Under the pieces are notes generated by a model that saw only the letters and a program-made list of their open reading frames with translations, had not been told where the DNA came from and searched no databases. A stretch of DNA of 7,823 nt, taken from NCBI GenBank assembly GCA_017612755.1, contig JAGAFH010000092.1, positions 1 to 7,823 of the forward strand, given 5' to 3'. Positions 1 through 6,161 of this stretch are shown in pieces; positions within the stretch are counted from its first letter, which is position 1, and each line of letters opens with the position of its first letter. The DNA comes from Clostridiales bacterium (GTDB taxonomy: Bacteria; Bacillota; Clostridia; Saccharofermentanales; Saccharofermentanaceae). Position numbers and translations under genes: made by a program.

Positions 1-1
1 A

Positions 2-1129
2 GTCTCCTCTGCAGAGGATTTTGAGAACCTTCCTTTCTCTGAAAAGAGCGACCTTCGTGATGCTTATCCTCTTGGACTTATGACTGCTCCCGAGGATCAG
101 ATCGTACGTATCCATTCTTCTTCGGGAACGACAGGACTTCCTGTTATCATCCCTTATACAAAGAAAGATGTTGACGACTGGGCTACCATGTTCGCCAGAT
201 GTTACGAGTTTGCAGGCATCACCAATAAGGACCGTATACATATCACTCCCGGTTACGGACTCTGGACTGCAGGTATTGGTTTCCAGGCCGGTTGTGAGAA
301 GCTGGGCGCCATGTGTATCCCCATGGGTCCCGGAAATACGGATAAGCAGCTTCAGTTCATGATGGATATGAAGTCTACGGTCCTTTGCGCTACTTCTTCT
401 TACGCGCTCCTTCTTGCAGAGGAGATCGAGAAGAGAGGCATAAAGGATAAGATCTGTCTTAAGAAGGGCGTTATCGGGTCCGAGAGATGGGGCGATAAGA
501 TGCGTGAAAGGATTCATAACGAGCTGGGTATCGAGCTGTTCGATATTTACGGTCTGACAGAGATCTACGGTCCCGGTATCGGCATCAACTGTCCCGGCGA
601 GAAGTATATGCACTACTGGGATGATTTCATCTATCTTGAGATCATCGACCCTGTTACATTAAAGCCCCTTCCTGACGGTGAGTGGGGTGAGATCGTTATC
701 ACCACTCTTGTAAAGGAGGGTGCGCCTCTGATCCGTTACAGGACCCATGATCTGTCCCGTATCATTCCCGAGCCCTGTAAGTGCGGCTCTAAGTTCCCCC
801 GTATCGACGTTATTACGGGAAGGACGGATGACATGATGAAGATCAAGGGCGTAAACGTATTCCCCAGTCAGATCGAGGAAGTCCTCAAGACATTCCCTGA
901 GCTTTCCAGTGAGTACCAGATCAGGATCTCACACCTGGACGGAAGGGATACTATGAGGATCTACGTTGAGACCACAGGTGAATATGACTTCGATGCTCTT
1001 TCAAAGAAGATCGCCGAGAAGGTTAAGTCCAAGATCGGATTTACTCCTATCGTTAAGGTAGTCGAGCTGGGACTTCTGCCCAGGTCGGAGAAGAAGACAA
1101 AGAGAGTTATTGACGAAAGGTACGGCTGA
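2..1129 (+). CDS. paaK: Phenylacetate-CoA ligase (PaaK-type AMP-forming aryl-CoA ligase), 5' end missing
   Basis: Cytoplasmic adenylate-forming enzyme that activates an aryl acid such as phenylacetate with ATP and CoA, giving the acyl-CoA, AMP and pyrophosphate. The frame is open from base 2, so 375 residues are visible; roughly 50-60 N-terminal residues lie outside the window (family length about 430). Seen in order: the LPF...DLRDAYPLGL segment near the left edge, the P-loop-like motif SSSGTTG (bases 116-136), YGLTEIYGPG (548-577), the IRYRTHDL hinge-side motif, CKCG, GRTDDMMKIKGVNVFPSQIEEVL marking the C-terminal AMP-binding_C_2-type domain, and a terminal PRSEKKTKRV matching the family's PRSxGKxxRV, which carries the catalytic lysine. 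The first internal ATG is at 80, but homology clearly continues upstream of it, so it is not the start. The stop overlaps the next gene's ATG by one base. The true substrate could be another aryl acid, for example an indole or hydroxyphenyl acetate. Confidence 0.93.
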   Translation, partial: VSSAEDFENLPFSEKSDLRDAYPLGLMTAPEDQIVRIHSSSGTTGLPVIIPYTKKDVDDWATMFARCYEFAGITNKDRIHITPGYGLWTAGIGFQAGCEKLGAMCIPMGPGNTDKQLQFMMDMKSTVLCATSSYALLLAEEIEKRGIKDKICLKKGVIGSERWGDKMRERIHNELGIELFDIYGLTEIYGPGIGINCPGEKYMHYWDDFIYLEIIDPVTLKPLPDGEWGEIVITTLVKEGAPLIRYRTHDLSRIIPEPCKCGSKFPRIDVITGRTDDMMKIKGVNVFPSQIEEVLKTFPELSSEYQIRISHLDGRDTMRIYVETTGEYDFDALSKKIAEKVKSKIGFTPIVKVVELGLLPRSEKKTKRVIDERYG

Positions 1130-2442
1130 TGGCTTTTGATACCGGTATAAGCAAGAAGTGCCCGGGATGTGCAGGAAATCTTCTTTATGACGAGAACATA
1201 AGGAAGATGATCTGCCATGTGTGCGGGAACATATATGATCCCAAGACCATGAGAGCTGACGGTAATATGGCCGTCAGGGATACTGGGGCTTCTGATGATA
1301 CCGACAAAAGATCTGAGTTTATATGCGATAACTGCGGCGCTGTAGTAGTTGCCGATGAGACCACGGCTGCTTCTTTCTGTCCTTTCTGCGCATCTCCTTC
1401 CATAATCAGGAGAAGGCTGTCCCATGAGTTTAAGCCGGACTATATCATCCCTTTTAAAGTGAATAAGGATGTTGCAAAACAGAATGTTATCGATTTTATA
1501 AAGACAGAGCCTAAAGCTCCCAGGAGCCTTCTTAAGAACAAGGAGCTTGATAAGCTACGGGGCATCTATGTTCCTTTCTGGCTTTTGAAGGCGAGATGCC
1601 ATACAGATGTAGTAGGGTCAGGCGTTACTGTTGAAGATGCTTCTATCAGGACTGTCTATAATATAGACAGGACCATTCATTTCACCGTAAAGAACGTTCC
1701 CTTTGACGGTTCGAAAAAGATAGACAACCTTCTTATGGATGCGGTGGAACCCTTTGATTTTGATGAACTGGTGGAGTACAGCGACAACTATATCCCGGGT
1801 TTTTATGCCCAGCGTTACGACGAGTCTGCGATGGATATGACTGCACGTATACAGTCCAGGCTCTATGCCCATGCAAGACAGTTCGGTAAGTACGCCGTTG
1901 CAGACGAATATCAGGAGATAAGAGTCAATTCCGATTTTTCCGATGCTACTGATTTTTCCCAGTCTTATGCTCTGCTTCCTATATGGTTTACCAGCATTAA
2001 ATATAACGGACAGAAATACGACTTCGTTGTTAACGGGCAGACGGGAAAAGCCACGGGAGAACTTCCTACCGATCCTGTTAAGCAGGGATTGAAGGTCGTT
2101 TTCTTTAAGTGGATCCTTCCGGGGCTTGTTATAGCTTCTTTCGTATTAGGACTGCTCCTGAGTATCCTGGCTTTTTCCATTGCAGAGGAATATGCGTTCT
2201 TCCTTCTGGCCTTTGCGCTTATACTGTTCTTCGCAGGATTTACCAGCGTTAAGTATTTCTGGAAGTGGATCTTACAGAAGAGAAAAGACATTGAATTTGA
2301 CAGCGCCACCCATATGGATCCGCCTCCTACGGTGGAGCACTTTATTGATTATAAACAGAAGATAGAGATGGATAAGAGGGATTCTCCCGGATTTGTAACT
2401 ACGATCGGCGAAGAGGGAAGCCACGATTACCATGTATTCTGA
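1129..2442 (+). CDS. Zinc-ribbon membrane protein (TFIIB-type zinc-ribbon family), function unknown
   Basis: 437 residues. Two zinc-binding ribbons occupy the N-terminus: C11/C14 with C29/C32, then C66/C69 with C84/C87. A mixed soluble region follows (about 95-315), including the segments IYVPFWLLKA (about 146-155) and LLPIWFTSIKYNGQKYDFVVNGQTGK (about 282-307), a pattern I recall from uncharacterised Clostridial proteins labelled TFIIB-type zinc ribbon or, misleadingly, PriA-like. Two closely spaced hydrophobic helices (about 328-350 and 355-375) are followed by a basic WKWILQKRKD stretch and a charged cytoplasmic tail. The ribbons and tail are therefore probably cytosolic, with a short hairpin in the membrane. 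The start is ATG 1129, overlapping the ligase stop (TGATG), with AAAGG at 1116-1120 eight bases upstream; this suggests translational coupling. No enzyme motif is visible. The ribbons may bind protein or nucleic acid, but nothing in the sequence decides which. Confidence 0.87.
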   Translation: MAFDTGISKKCPGCAGNLLYDENIRKMICHVCGNIYDPKTMRADGNMAVRDTGASDDTDKRSEFICDNCGAVVVADETTAASFCPFCASPSIIRRRLSHEFKPDYIIPFKVNKDVAKQNVIDFIKTEPKAPRSLLKNKELDKLRGIYVPFWLLKARCHTDVVGSGVTVEDASIRTVYNIDRTIHFTVKNVPFDGSKKIDNLLMDAVEPFDFDELVEYSDNYIPGFYAQRYDESAMDMTARIQSRLYAHARQFGKYAVADEYQEIRVNSDFSDATDFSQSYALLPIWFTSIKYNGQKYDFVVNGQTGKATGELPTDPVKQGLKVVFFKWILPGLVIASFVLGLLLSILAFSIAEEYAFFLLAFALILFFAGFTSVKYFWKWILQKRKDIEFDSATHMDPPPTVEHFIDYKQKIEMDKRDSPGFVTTIGEEGSHDYHVF

Positions 2443-2451
2443 TAAAGGGAT

Positions 2452-2928
2452 ATGAACGGGAAAGGTATATTGCGTTTTATTTGTTTTTCAGTGGTACTGA
2501 TCATTCTGGCTTCTTTTTCGGTCAGTTCTTCCTTTGCTGTCTTTACACAGAACAGCACAAGGTATGATCAGCCGCAGCTTATCGTTGACGGAGCAGATGT
2601 ATCCCCTGTGGCGGACCTGGCTGAGACGGGCGCCAGGGAAGCGGCATCATTTGCCACTTCAGCCGCTTACTGTGTCTTTCTGTTTGTCTTAAGTACGATC
2701 TTAAGTCTTATCCTGGCATTTGCGGGAGTTAAAAAGGACAGTGTGATCTCTGAAACGGAACTTAAGCTTTCCGCTTTCCTGACGGGCGGGGCAGTGGTAT
2801 TGAGCTTTGTGATCCTGTTGTTCAAGACACATCTGACACTGGTAACGGGGTTTTTCCTGTTTACGCTGATGTGGCTCCTGCCGGTGACAGTTATATATTT
2901 CCTGAGACTTTGGTCAAAGAAAGGATAA
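2452..2928 (+). CDS. Small hydrophobic membrane protein, unknown function
   Basis: 158 residues, not recognised as a named family. It has an N-terminal hydrophobic segment (about 7-29) ending in a small-residue-rich SVSSSFAVF stretch that could be a signal peptide or first helix. A polar loop of about 40 residues (30-69) follows, then three strongly hydrophobic helices (about 70-92, 106-124 and 127-150) and a basic LRLWSKKG end. The gene starts nine bases after the zinc-ribbon gene, so co-transcription is likely and the two products may work together at the membrane. ATG 2452 is the first possible start, since an in-frame TAA lies at 2443-2445. Its Shine-Dalgarno (AAAGGGA, 2444-2450) is very close. 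TTG 2470, preceded by GGGAAAGG at 2458-2465 with a 4-base gap, is a credible alternative start that would shorten the protein by six residues. Confidence 0.8.
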   Translation: MNGKGILRFICFSVVLIILASFSVSSSFAVFTQNSTRYDQPQLIVDGADVSPVADLAETGAREAASFATSAAYCVFLFVLSTILSLILAFAGVKKDSVISETELKLSAFLTGGAVVLSFVILLFKTHLTLVTGFFLFTLMWLLPVTVIYFLRLWSKKG

Positions 2929-2955
2929 AAAAAGAGCTGTCATCTGACAGCTCTT
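2927..2955 (-). terminator. Rho-independent terminator of the tRNA-Glu gene, possibly shared with the convergent operon
   Basis: A perfect 11-base inverted repeat (arms 2932-2942 and 2945-2955, two central bases) forms a stable stem containing AGAGCTGTC/GACAGCTCT. Read on the minus strand, the stem runs into a seven-T run (the A run 2927-2933), the classic intrinsic terminator layout, five bases beyond the tRNA 3' end. On the plus strand the stem is followed only by the weak CTTCTTAG, so it would end the paaK-side transcript less efficiently. The A run overlaps the stop codon of the membrane-protein gene. Confidence 0.85.
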
Positions 2956-2960
2956 CTTAG

Positions 2961-3035
2961 TGGTGACCCCAACGAGAATCGAACTCGTGATTGCGCCTTG
3001 AGAGGGCGCCGTCTTAACCGCTTGACCATGGGGCC
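2961..3035 (-). tRNA. tRNA-Glu (anticodon CUC)
   Basis: 75 bases on the minus strand including an encoded CCA (2961-2963). The acceptor stem pairs GGCCCCA (3029-3035) with TGGGGTC (2965-2971), with one G-U pair, and A is the discriminator base. The D arm contains GTCAAGCGGTTAAGAC, typical of Firmicute tRNA-Glu. The anticodon stem is GCGCC/GGCGC around the loop CTCTCAA, placing anticodon CUC at 3000-3002 (reads GAG). The T arm is ACGAG-TTCGATT-CTCGT. It decodes GAG, which is used heavily in the neighbouring genes. It converges with the upstream operon and diverges from uvrA. Confidence 0.96.
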
Positions 3036-3048
3036 GTTTTTAAGCTTG

Positions 3049-3080
3049 ATTATATTAACATAGGCAGTTAGAATTGGCAA
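3049..3080 (-). promoter_or_regulatory. Promoter of the tRNA-Glu gene
   Basis: On the minus strand a -35 box TTGCCA (3075-3080, 5 of 6 matches to consensus) is followed 17 bases later by TAATAT (3052-3057) with a TG one base upstream, an extended -10 form. A perfect TATAAT lies three bases further on (3049-3054) but would need a 20-base spacer. Either choice puts the transcription start about 5-10 bases before the tRNA 5' end at 3035, as is usual for tRNA genes. Confidence 0.7.
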
Positions 3081-3110
3081 GAGTTTTTGTGTGCATATCT
3101 GAAAGGGATG

Positions 3111-3119
3111 TGTTAGAAT
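3111..3119 (+). promoter_or_regulatory. Possible extended -10 promoter element of uvrA
   Basis: TGT-TAGAAT: the hexamer at 3114-3119 matches TATAAT at 5 of 6 positions and is preceded by the TGn extension. The best -35-like sequence (TTGTGT, 3087-3092) is 21 bases away, which is too far, so this would have to work as an extended -10 promoter or have a poor -35. Transcription would start near 3126, about 35 bases before the uvrA ATG. No other good promoter is seen between the tRNA promoter and uvrA. Confidence 0.45.
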
Positions 3120-3125
3120 AATATA

Positions 3126-3139
3126 CGAACATAATTTCT
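3126..3139 (+). promoter_or_regulatory. Candidate LexA (SOS) operator upstream of uvrA
   Basis: The sequence CGAAC-ATAA-TTTCT matches the Gram-positive LexA/DinR box (CGAAC-N4-GTTCG, core GAAC-N4-GTTC) at 7 of 8 core positions; the one core mismatch is T for G at 3135. It lies at the expected transcription start of uvrA, where LexA binding would block RNA polymerase. uvrA is a classic SOS gene in Bacillus and many other bacteria, which makes the placement more convincing than the sequence alone. A single imperfect 8-base core could still be chance in this AT-rich stretch. Confidence 0.5.
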
Positions 3140-3144
3140 TTTTT

Positions 3145-3156
3145 GGAGCTATAGCT
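3145..3156 (+). promoter_or_regulatory. uvrA ribosome binding site overlapped by a palindrome
   Basis: GGAG at 3145-3148 is the only Shine-Dalgarno-like sequence before the uvrA ATG (3161), with a rather long 12-base gap. A perfect 10-base palindrome AGCTATAGCT (3147-3156) begins inside it. An in-frame TAG at 3152-3154 excludes any start further upstream, so this weak site must serve ATG 3161. Confidence 0.55.
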
Positions 3157-3160
3157 TTTT

Positions 3161-6157
3161 ATGAATGAATATAAATATATAAGGGTACACGGGGCCAGGG
3201 AACATAACCTGAAGAATATCGATGTGGATATTCCCAGGGACGAGCTCGTTGTCCTGACCGGTCTTTCGGGATCCGGTAAGAGTTCCCTTGCCTTCGATAC
3301 GATCTACGCTGAAGGACAGAGACGTTATGTGGAGTCTTTGTCTTCCTATGCAAGAATGTTCCTGGGACAGATGGAAAAGCCTGACATCGACAGCATAGAC
3401 GGATTGTCTCCCGCTATATCAATAGACCAGAAGACTACCAGCAGGAACCCCAGATCGACTGTGGGTACGGTTACGGAGATCTATGACTATCTGCGACTCC
3501 TTTATGCCCGTGTAGGCCAGCCCGTGTGCTATAAGTGCGGAAAGGTCATTAAGTCCCAGACTATCGATCAGATCGTAGATAAGCTCCTCCTTTACGGAGA
3601 GGGGACCAGGATCATTGTTATGGCCCCTGTTGTCCGGGGGAAGAAGGGAGAGTTTGCCAGACAGCTGGAGGACTACAGAAAGTCAGGTTATGTAAGGGTC
3701 CGGATCGACGGATCCATGTATGAGCTGGATGATGACATCAAGCTGGATAAGAATGTAAAGCATGAGATCTCAGTCGTCGTTGACAGACTTGTGATCAGGG
3801 AGAATAACCAGACCAGGATCTACGATTCCTGCGAGACTGCCCTGAAGCTGGCTGACGGACTTCTGACAGTAGAGATACAGACTGCTGTTGAGGATAAGAA
3901 CGGGGACAGGACTTATGATATATCGGAGGAGCTCTTTTCCCAGAGGCTCTCCTGTCCTGACTGCGGTATCTCCTATGGAGAAGTGACCCCCAGGAGCTTT
4001 TCCTTCAATAACCCTTACGGTGCCTGCCCTGAGTGCTCCGGTATCGGTACCCTTACAAAGGTGGATCCGGACCTCTGCGTCAACGACCAGAACCTTTCCC
4101 TTAACGAGGGAGCCATTACGGCGGGTGGCTGGAACTTTAACGACGGCAAGAGCTGGGGCAGAGGATTTATCGTTGCCCTTTCCGAGAGGTATGGCTTTTC
4201 GCTGGATGTTCCTTACAAAAAGCTTCCCCAGTCCGCTAAGGACATCATCATGTACGGAAATGACGGTGAGAAACTGAAGATAGATACTTCCAACAGCATC
4301 TATGACAGGAAGGGAGATTACTACTCTGCCTGGGAAGGTCTGACCCACAGCATCATGAGGCGTTACCGGGAGTCTTATTCGGAGGAGGCAAAGGCCAGCT
4401 ACGAGCAGTACATGACGATCGATGTCTGCCCATCCTGTAAGGGAATGAGGCTTAAGAAAGAAAGTCTTTCCATACTTATCAATAAGACTAATATAAGCCA
4501 GTTTACTGCCAGATCCGTTAAGGACTGCAGGAAGTTTATTGATAAGCTTACTTTCTCAAAGAGGAACTCCCAGATCGCTGCTCCCATCATGCATGAGATA
4601 AAGGCCCGTCTGGAGTTTCTGTCTGATGTGGGACTTGATTACATGACGCTGAACCGTCCCGCTGCGACCCTTTCAGGAGGAGAGGCCCAGAGGATACGTC
4701 TTGCAACCCAGATCGGTTCCGGACTTCAGGGAGTGCTCTATATACTTGATGAGCCTTCCATCGGTCTTCACCAGAGGGATAACAGCAAGCTCCTGGCCAC
4801 ATTATGTAAGCTTCGCGATCTTGGTAACTCCGTTATCGTGGTGGAGCATGATGAAGATACCATGAGGGCGGCGGACCATATTATCGATGTGGGACCTCTG
4901 GCAGGCATCAACGGCGGTCAGATAGTAGCCCAGGGTACAGTTGACGATATTATTGCCACACCGGGCTCTGTTACCGGAGATTATCTGTCGGGACGAAAAT
5001 TCATTCCGGTACCTAAGGACAGAAGAAAGCCTTCTGATAAGTTCCTGAAGATAAGGGGCGCCAAGGTAAACAACCTTAAGAACATGAACGTGGATATCCC
5101 TCTTGGGCTGTTTACCTGTATCACGGGTGTCTCCGGTTCAGGTAAGTCGTCCCTTATCAATTCCACCTTAGTGCCTGTTCTTTCCCATGAGCTTAACGGG
5201 GCCAGGAAGCAGAAAGTAAAGTGTGATGATATCTCGGGATACAGTAATCTTGATAAGCTGATCGTTATCGACCAGTCTCCTATCGGAAGGACTCCCAGGA
5301 GTAACCCGGCTACCTATATCGGTGTTTTCGATCTTATAAGGGCGCTGTATGCCAATACTCCCGATGCAAAGAAGAGAGGCTACAAGAACGGCAGGTTCAG
5401 CTTTAACGTTAAGGGAGGCCGATGCGAGGCCTGCTCCGGTGACGGTGTCAATAAGATAGAGATGCACTTCCTGCCTGACGTATATGTTAAATGTGATGTA
5501 TGTAAAGGAAGAAGATATAACAGGGAGACCCTGGAAGTCAGATACAAGGGAAAGAACATAGCTGACGTACTTGATATGTCGGTGGATGAGGCCTGTGAGT
5601 TCTTCGCTTCAGTGCCTAACATTTTCCGCAAAGTTCAGACCCTTAAGGATGTGGGACTGGGTTATATTAAGTTAGGTCAGCCGTCTACCCAGCTGTCGGG
5701 AGGAGAGGCCCAGAGGATCAAGCTCTCGGCCGAGCTTTCCAGAAGGTCCACCGGAAAGACCCTCTATGTGCTGGACGAGCCTACCACGGGCCTTCACATA
5801 GCGGACGTCCACAAGCTTGTTGACATTTTGGAGCGACTTACGGAAAATAATAATACGGTAGTCGTGATCGAGCATAATCTTGACGTGATCAAGACGGCAG
5901 ACTACATTATAGACCTGGGTCCGGAGAGCGGAGATGAAGGCGGAGAAGTCATTGTCTGCGGCACCCCCGAGCAGGTCGCCAAGAATAAGGGATCATATAC
6001 GGGACAGTTCCTTAAGCCCGTATTGGAAAAAGCAAAGAAGGAAGGCCGGTATGCCACCCTGGCTTCGTTTATAGACGAGGTAAGGCTGGAGCAGGAAGCA
6101 ATGGAGATAAAGACCGGTCCGCGCGTAAGGCGCAAAGCTAAGGAGAACGGAGTATAA
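3161..6157 (+). CDS. uvrA: UvrA, excinuclease ABC subunit A
   Basis: DNA damage-recognition ATPase of nucleotide excision repair. It acts as a dimer that finds bulky lesions, loads UvrB and is then released before UvrC cuts. 998 residues, all hallmark parts present. First ATPase half: Walker [10 protein letters not shown] (34-42), signature LSGGEAQR (504-511), Walker B LYILDEP with D530/E531, and switch H563. Second half: Walker [10 protein letters not shown] (656-664), signature LSGGEAQR (845-852), Walker B LYVLDEP with D872/E873, and H905. Cysteine pairs for zinc modules: C123/C126, C265/C268 with C289/C292, C423/C426, and C755/C758 with C778/C781. The N-terminus ([20 protein letters not shown]) aligns with normal UvrA starts, supporting ATG 3161. 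Most family members are about 940 residues and end near the FLKPVL motif (950-955); here about 43 charged residues follow. A ClpE-like gene follows after 4 bases; uvrB is not in the window. Confidence 0.98.
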   Translation: MNEYKYIRVHGAREHNLKNIDVDIPRDELVVLTGLSGSGKSSLAFDTIYAEGQRRYVESLSSYARMFLGQMEKPDIDSIDGLSPAISIDQKTTSRNPRSTVGTVTEIYDYLRLLYARVGQPVCYKCGKVIKSQTIDQIVDKLLLYGEGTRIIVMAPVVRGKKGEFARQLEDYRKSGYVRVRIDGSMYELDDDIKLDKNVKHEISVVVDRLVIRENNQTRIYDSCETALKLADGLLTVEIQTAVEDKNGDRTYDISEELFSQRLSCPDCGISYGEVTPRSFSFNNPYGACPECSGIGTLTKVDPDLCVNDQNLSLNEGAITAGGWNFNDGKSWGRGFIVALSERYGFSLDVPYKKLPQSAKDIIMYGNDGEKLKIDTSNSIYDRKGDYYSAWEGLTHSIMRRYRESYSEEAKASYEQYMTIDVCPSCKGMRLKKESLSILINKTNISQFTARSVKDCRKFIDKLTFSKRNSQIAAPIMHEIKARLEFLSDVGLDYMTLNRPAATLSGGEAQRIRLATQIGSGLQGVLYILDEPSIGLHQRDNSKLLATLCKLRDLGNSVIVVEHDEDTMRAADHIIDVGPLAGINGGQIVAQGTVDDIIATPGSVTGDYLSGRKFIPVPKDRRKPSDKFLKIRGAKVNNLKNMNVDIPLGLFTCITGVSGSGKSSLINSTLVPVLSHELNGARKQKVKCDDISGYSNLDKLIVIDQSPIGRTPRSNPATYIGVFDLIRALYANTPDAKKRGYKNGRFSFNVKGGRCEACSGDGVNKIEMHFLPDVYVKCDVCKGRRYNRETLEVRYKGKNIADVLDMSVDEACEFFASVPNIFRKVQTLKDVGLGYIKLGQPSTQLSGGEAQRIKLSAELSRRSTGKTLYVLDEPTTGLHIADVHKLVDILERLTENNNTVVVIEHNLDVIKTADYIIDLGPESGDEGGEVIVCGTPEQVAKNKGSYTGQFLKPVLEKAKKEGRYATLASFIDEVRLEQEAMEIKTGPRVRRKAKENGV
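6149..6152 (+). promoter_or_regulatory. Ribosome binding site of the ClpE-like gene inside the uvrA 3' end
   Basis: GGAG at 6149-6152 lies nine bases before ATG 6162, within the last codons of uvrA. A second, stronger-looking AAGGAG (6140-6145) is 16 bases away, too far for normal use. The site fixes the start at 6162 and implies that ribosomes finishing uvrA could reinitiate on the next gene. I saw no promoter between the two genes. Confidence 0.65.
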
Positions 6158-6161
6158 ATAT

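Noticed and set aside
80..82. ATG 80 as the start of the ligase gene
   Set aside because: The frame is open to the left edge and the upstream residues (LPFSEKSDLRDAYPLGL) are conserved PaaK sequence, so the gene begins before the window.
1129..1400. Primosomal helicase PriA, a label sometimes given to such zinc-ribbon proteins
   Set aside because: There is no Walker A, DEAH or other helicase motif; only the paired cysteines are shared.
961..1425. 154-codon minus-strand frame across the paaK/zinc-ribbon junction
   Set aside because: It is opposite conserved coding sequence on both sides, with no recognisable product.
3036..3160. CtsR operator ahead of the uvrA-clpE-like unit
   Set aside because: No GGTCAAA-type direct heptad repeat is present here or just upstream of the ClpE-like gene.
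3770..4348. 192-codon open frame on the minus strand within uvrA
   Set aside because: It is antisense to well-conserved UvrA zinc-module and insertion sequence, with no credible domain or neighbour.
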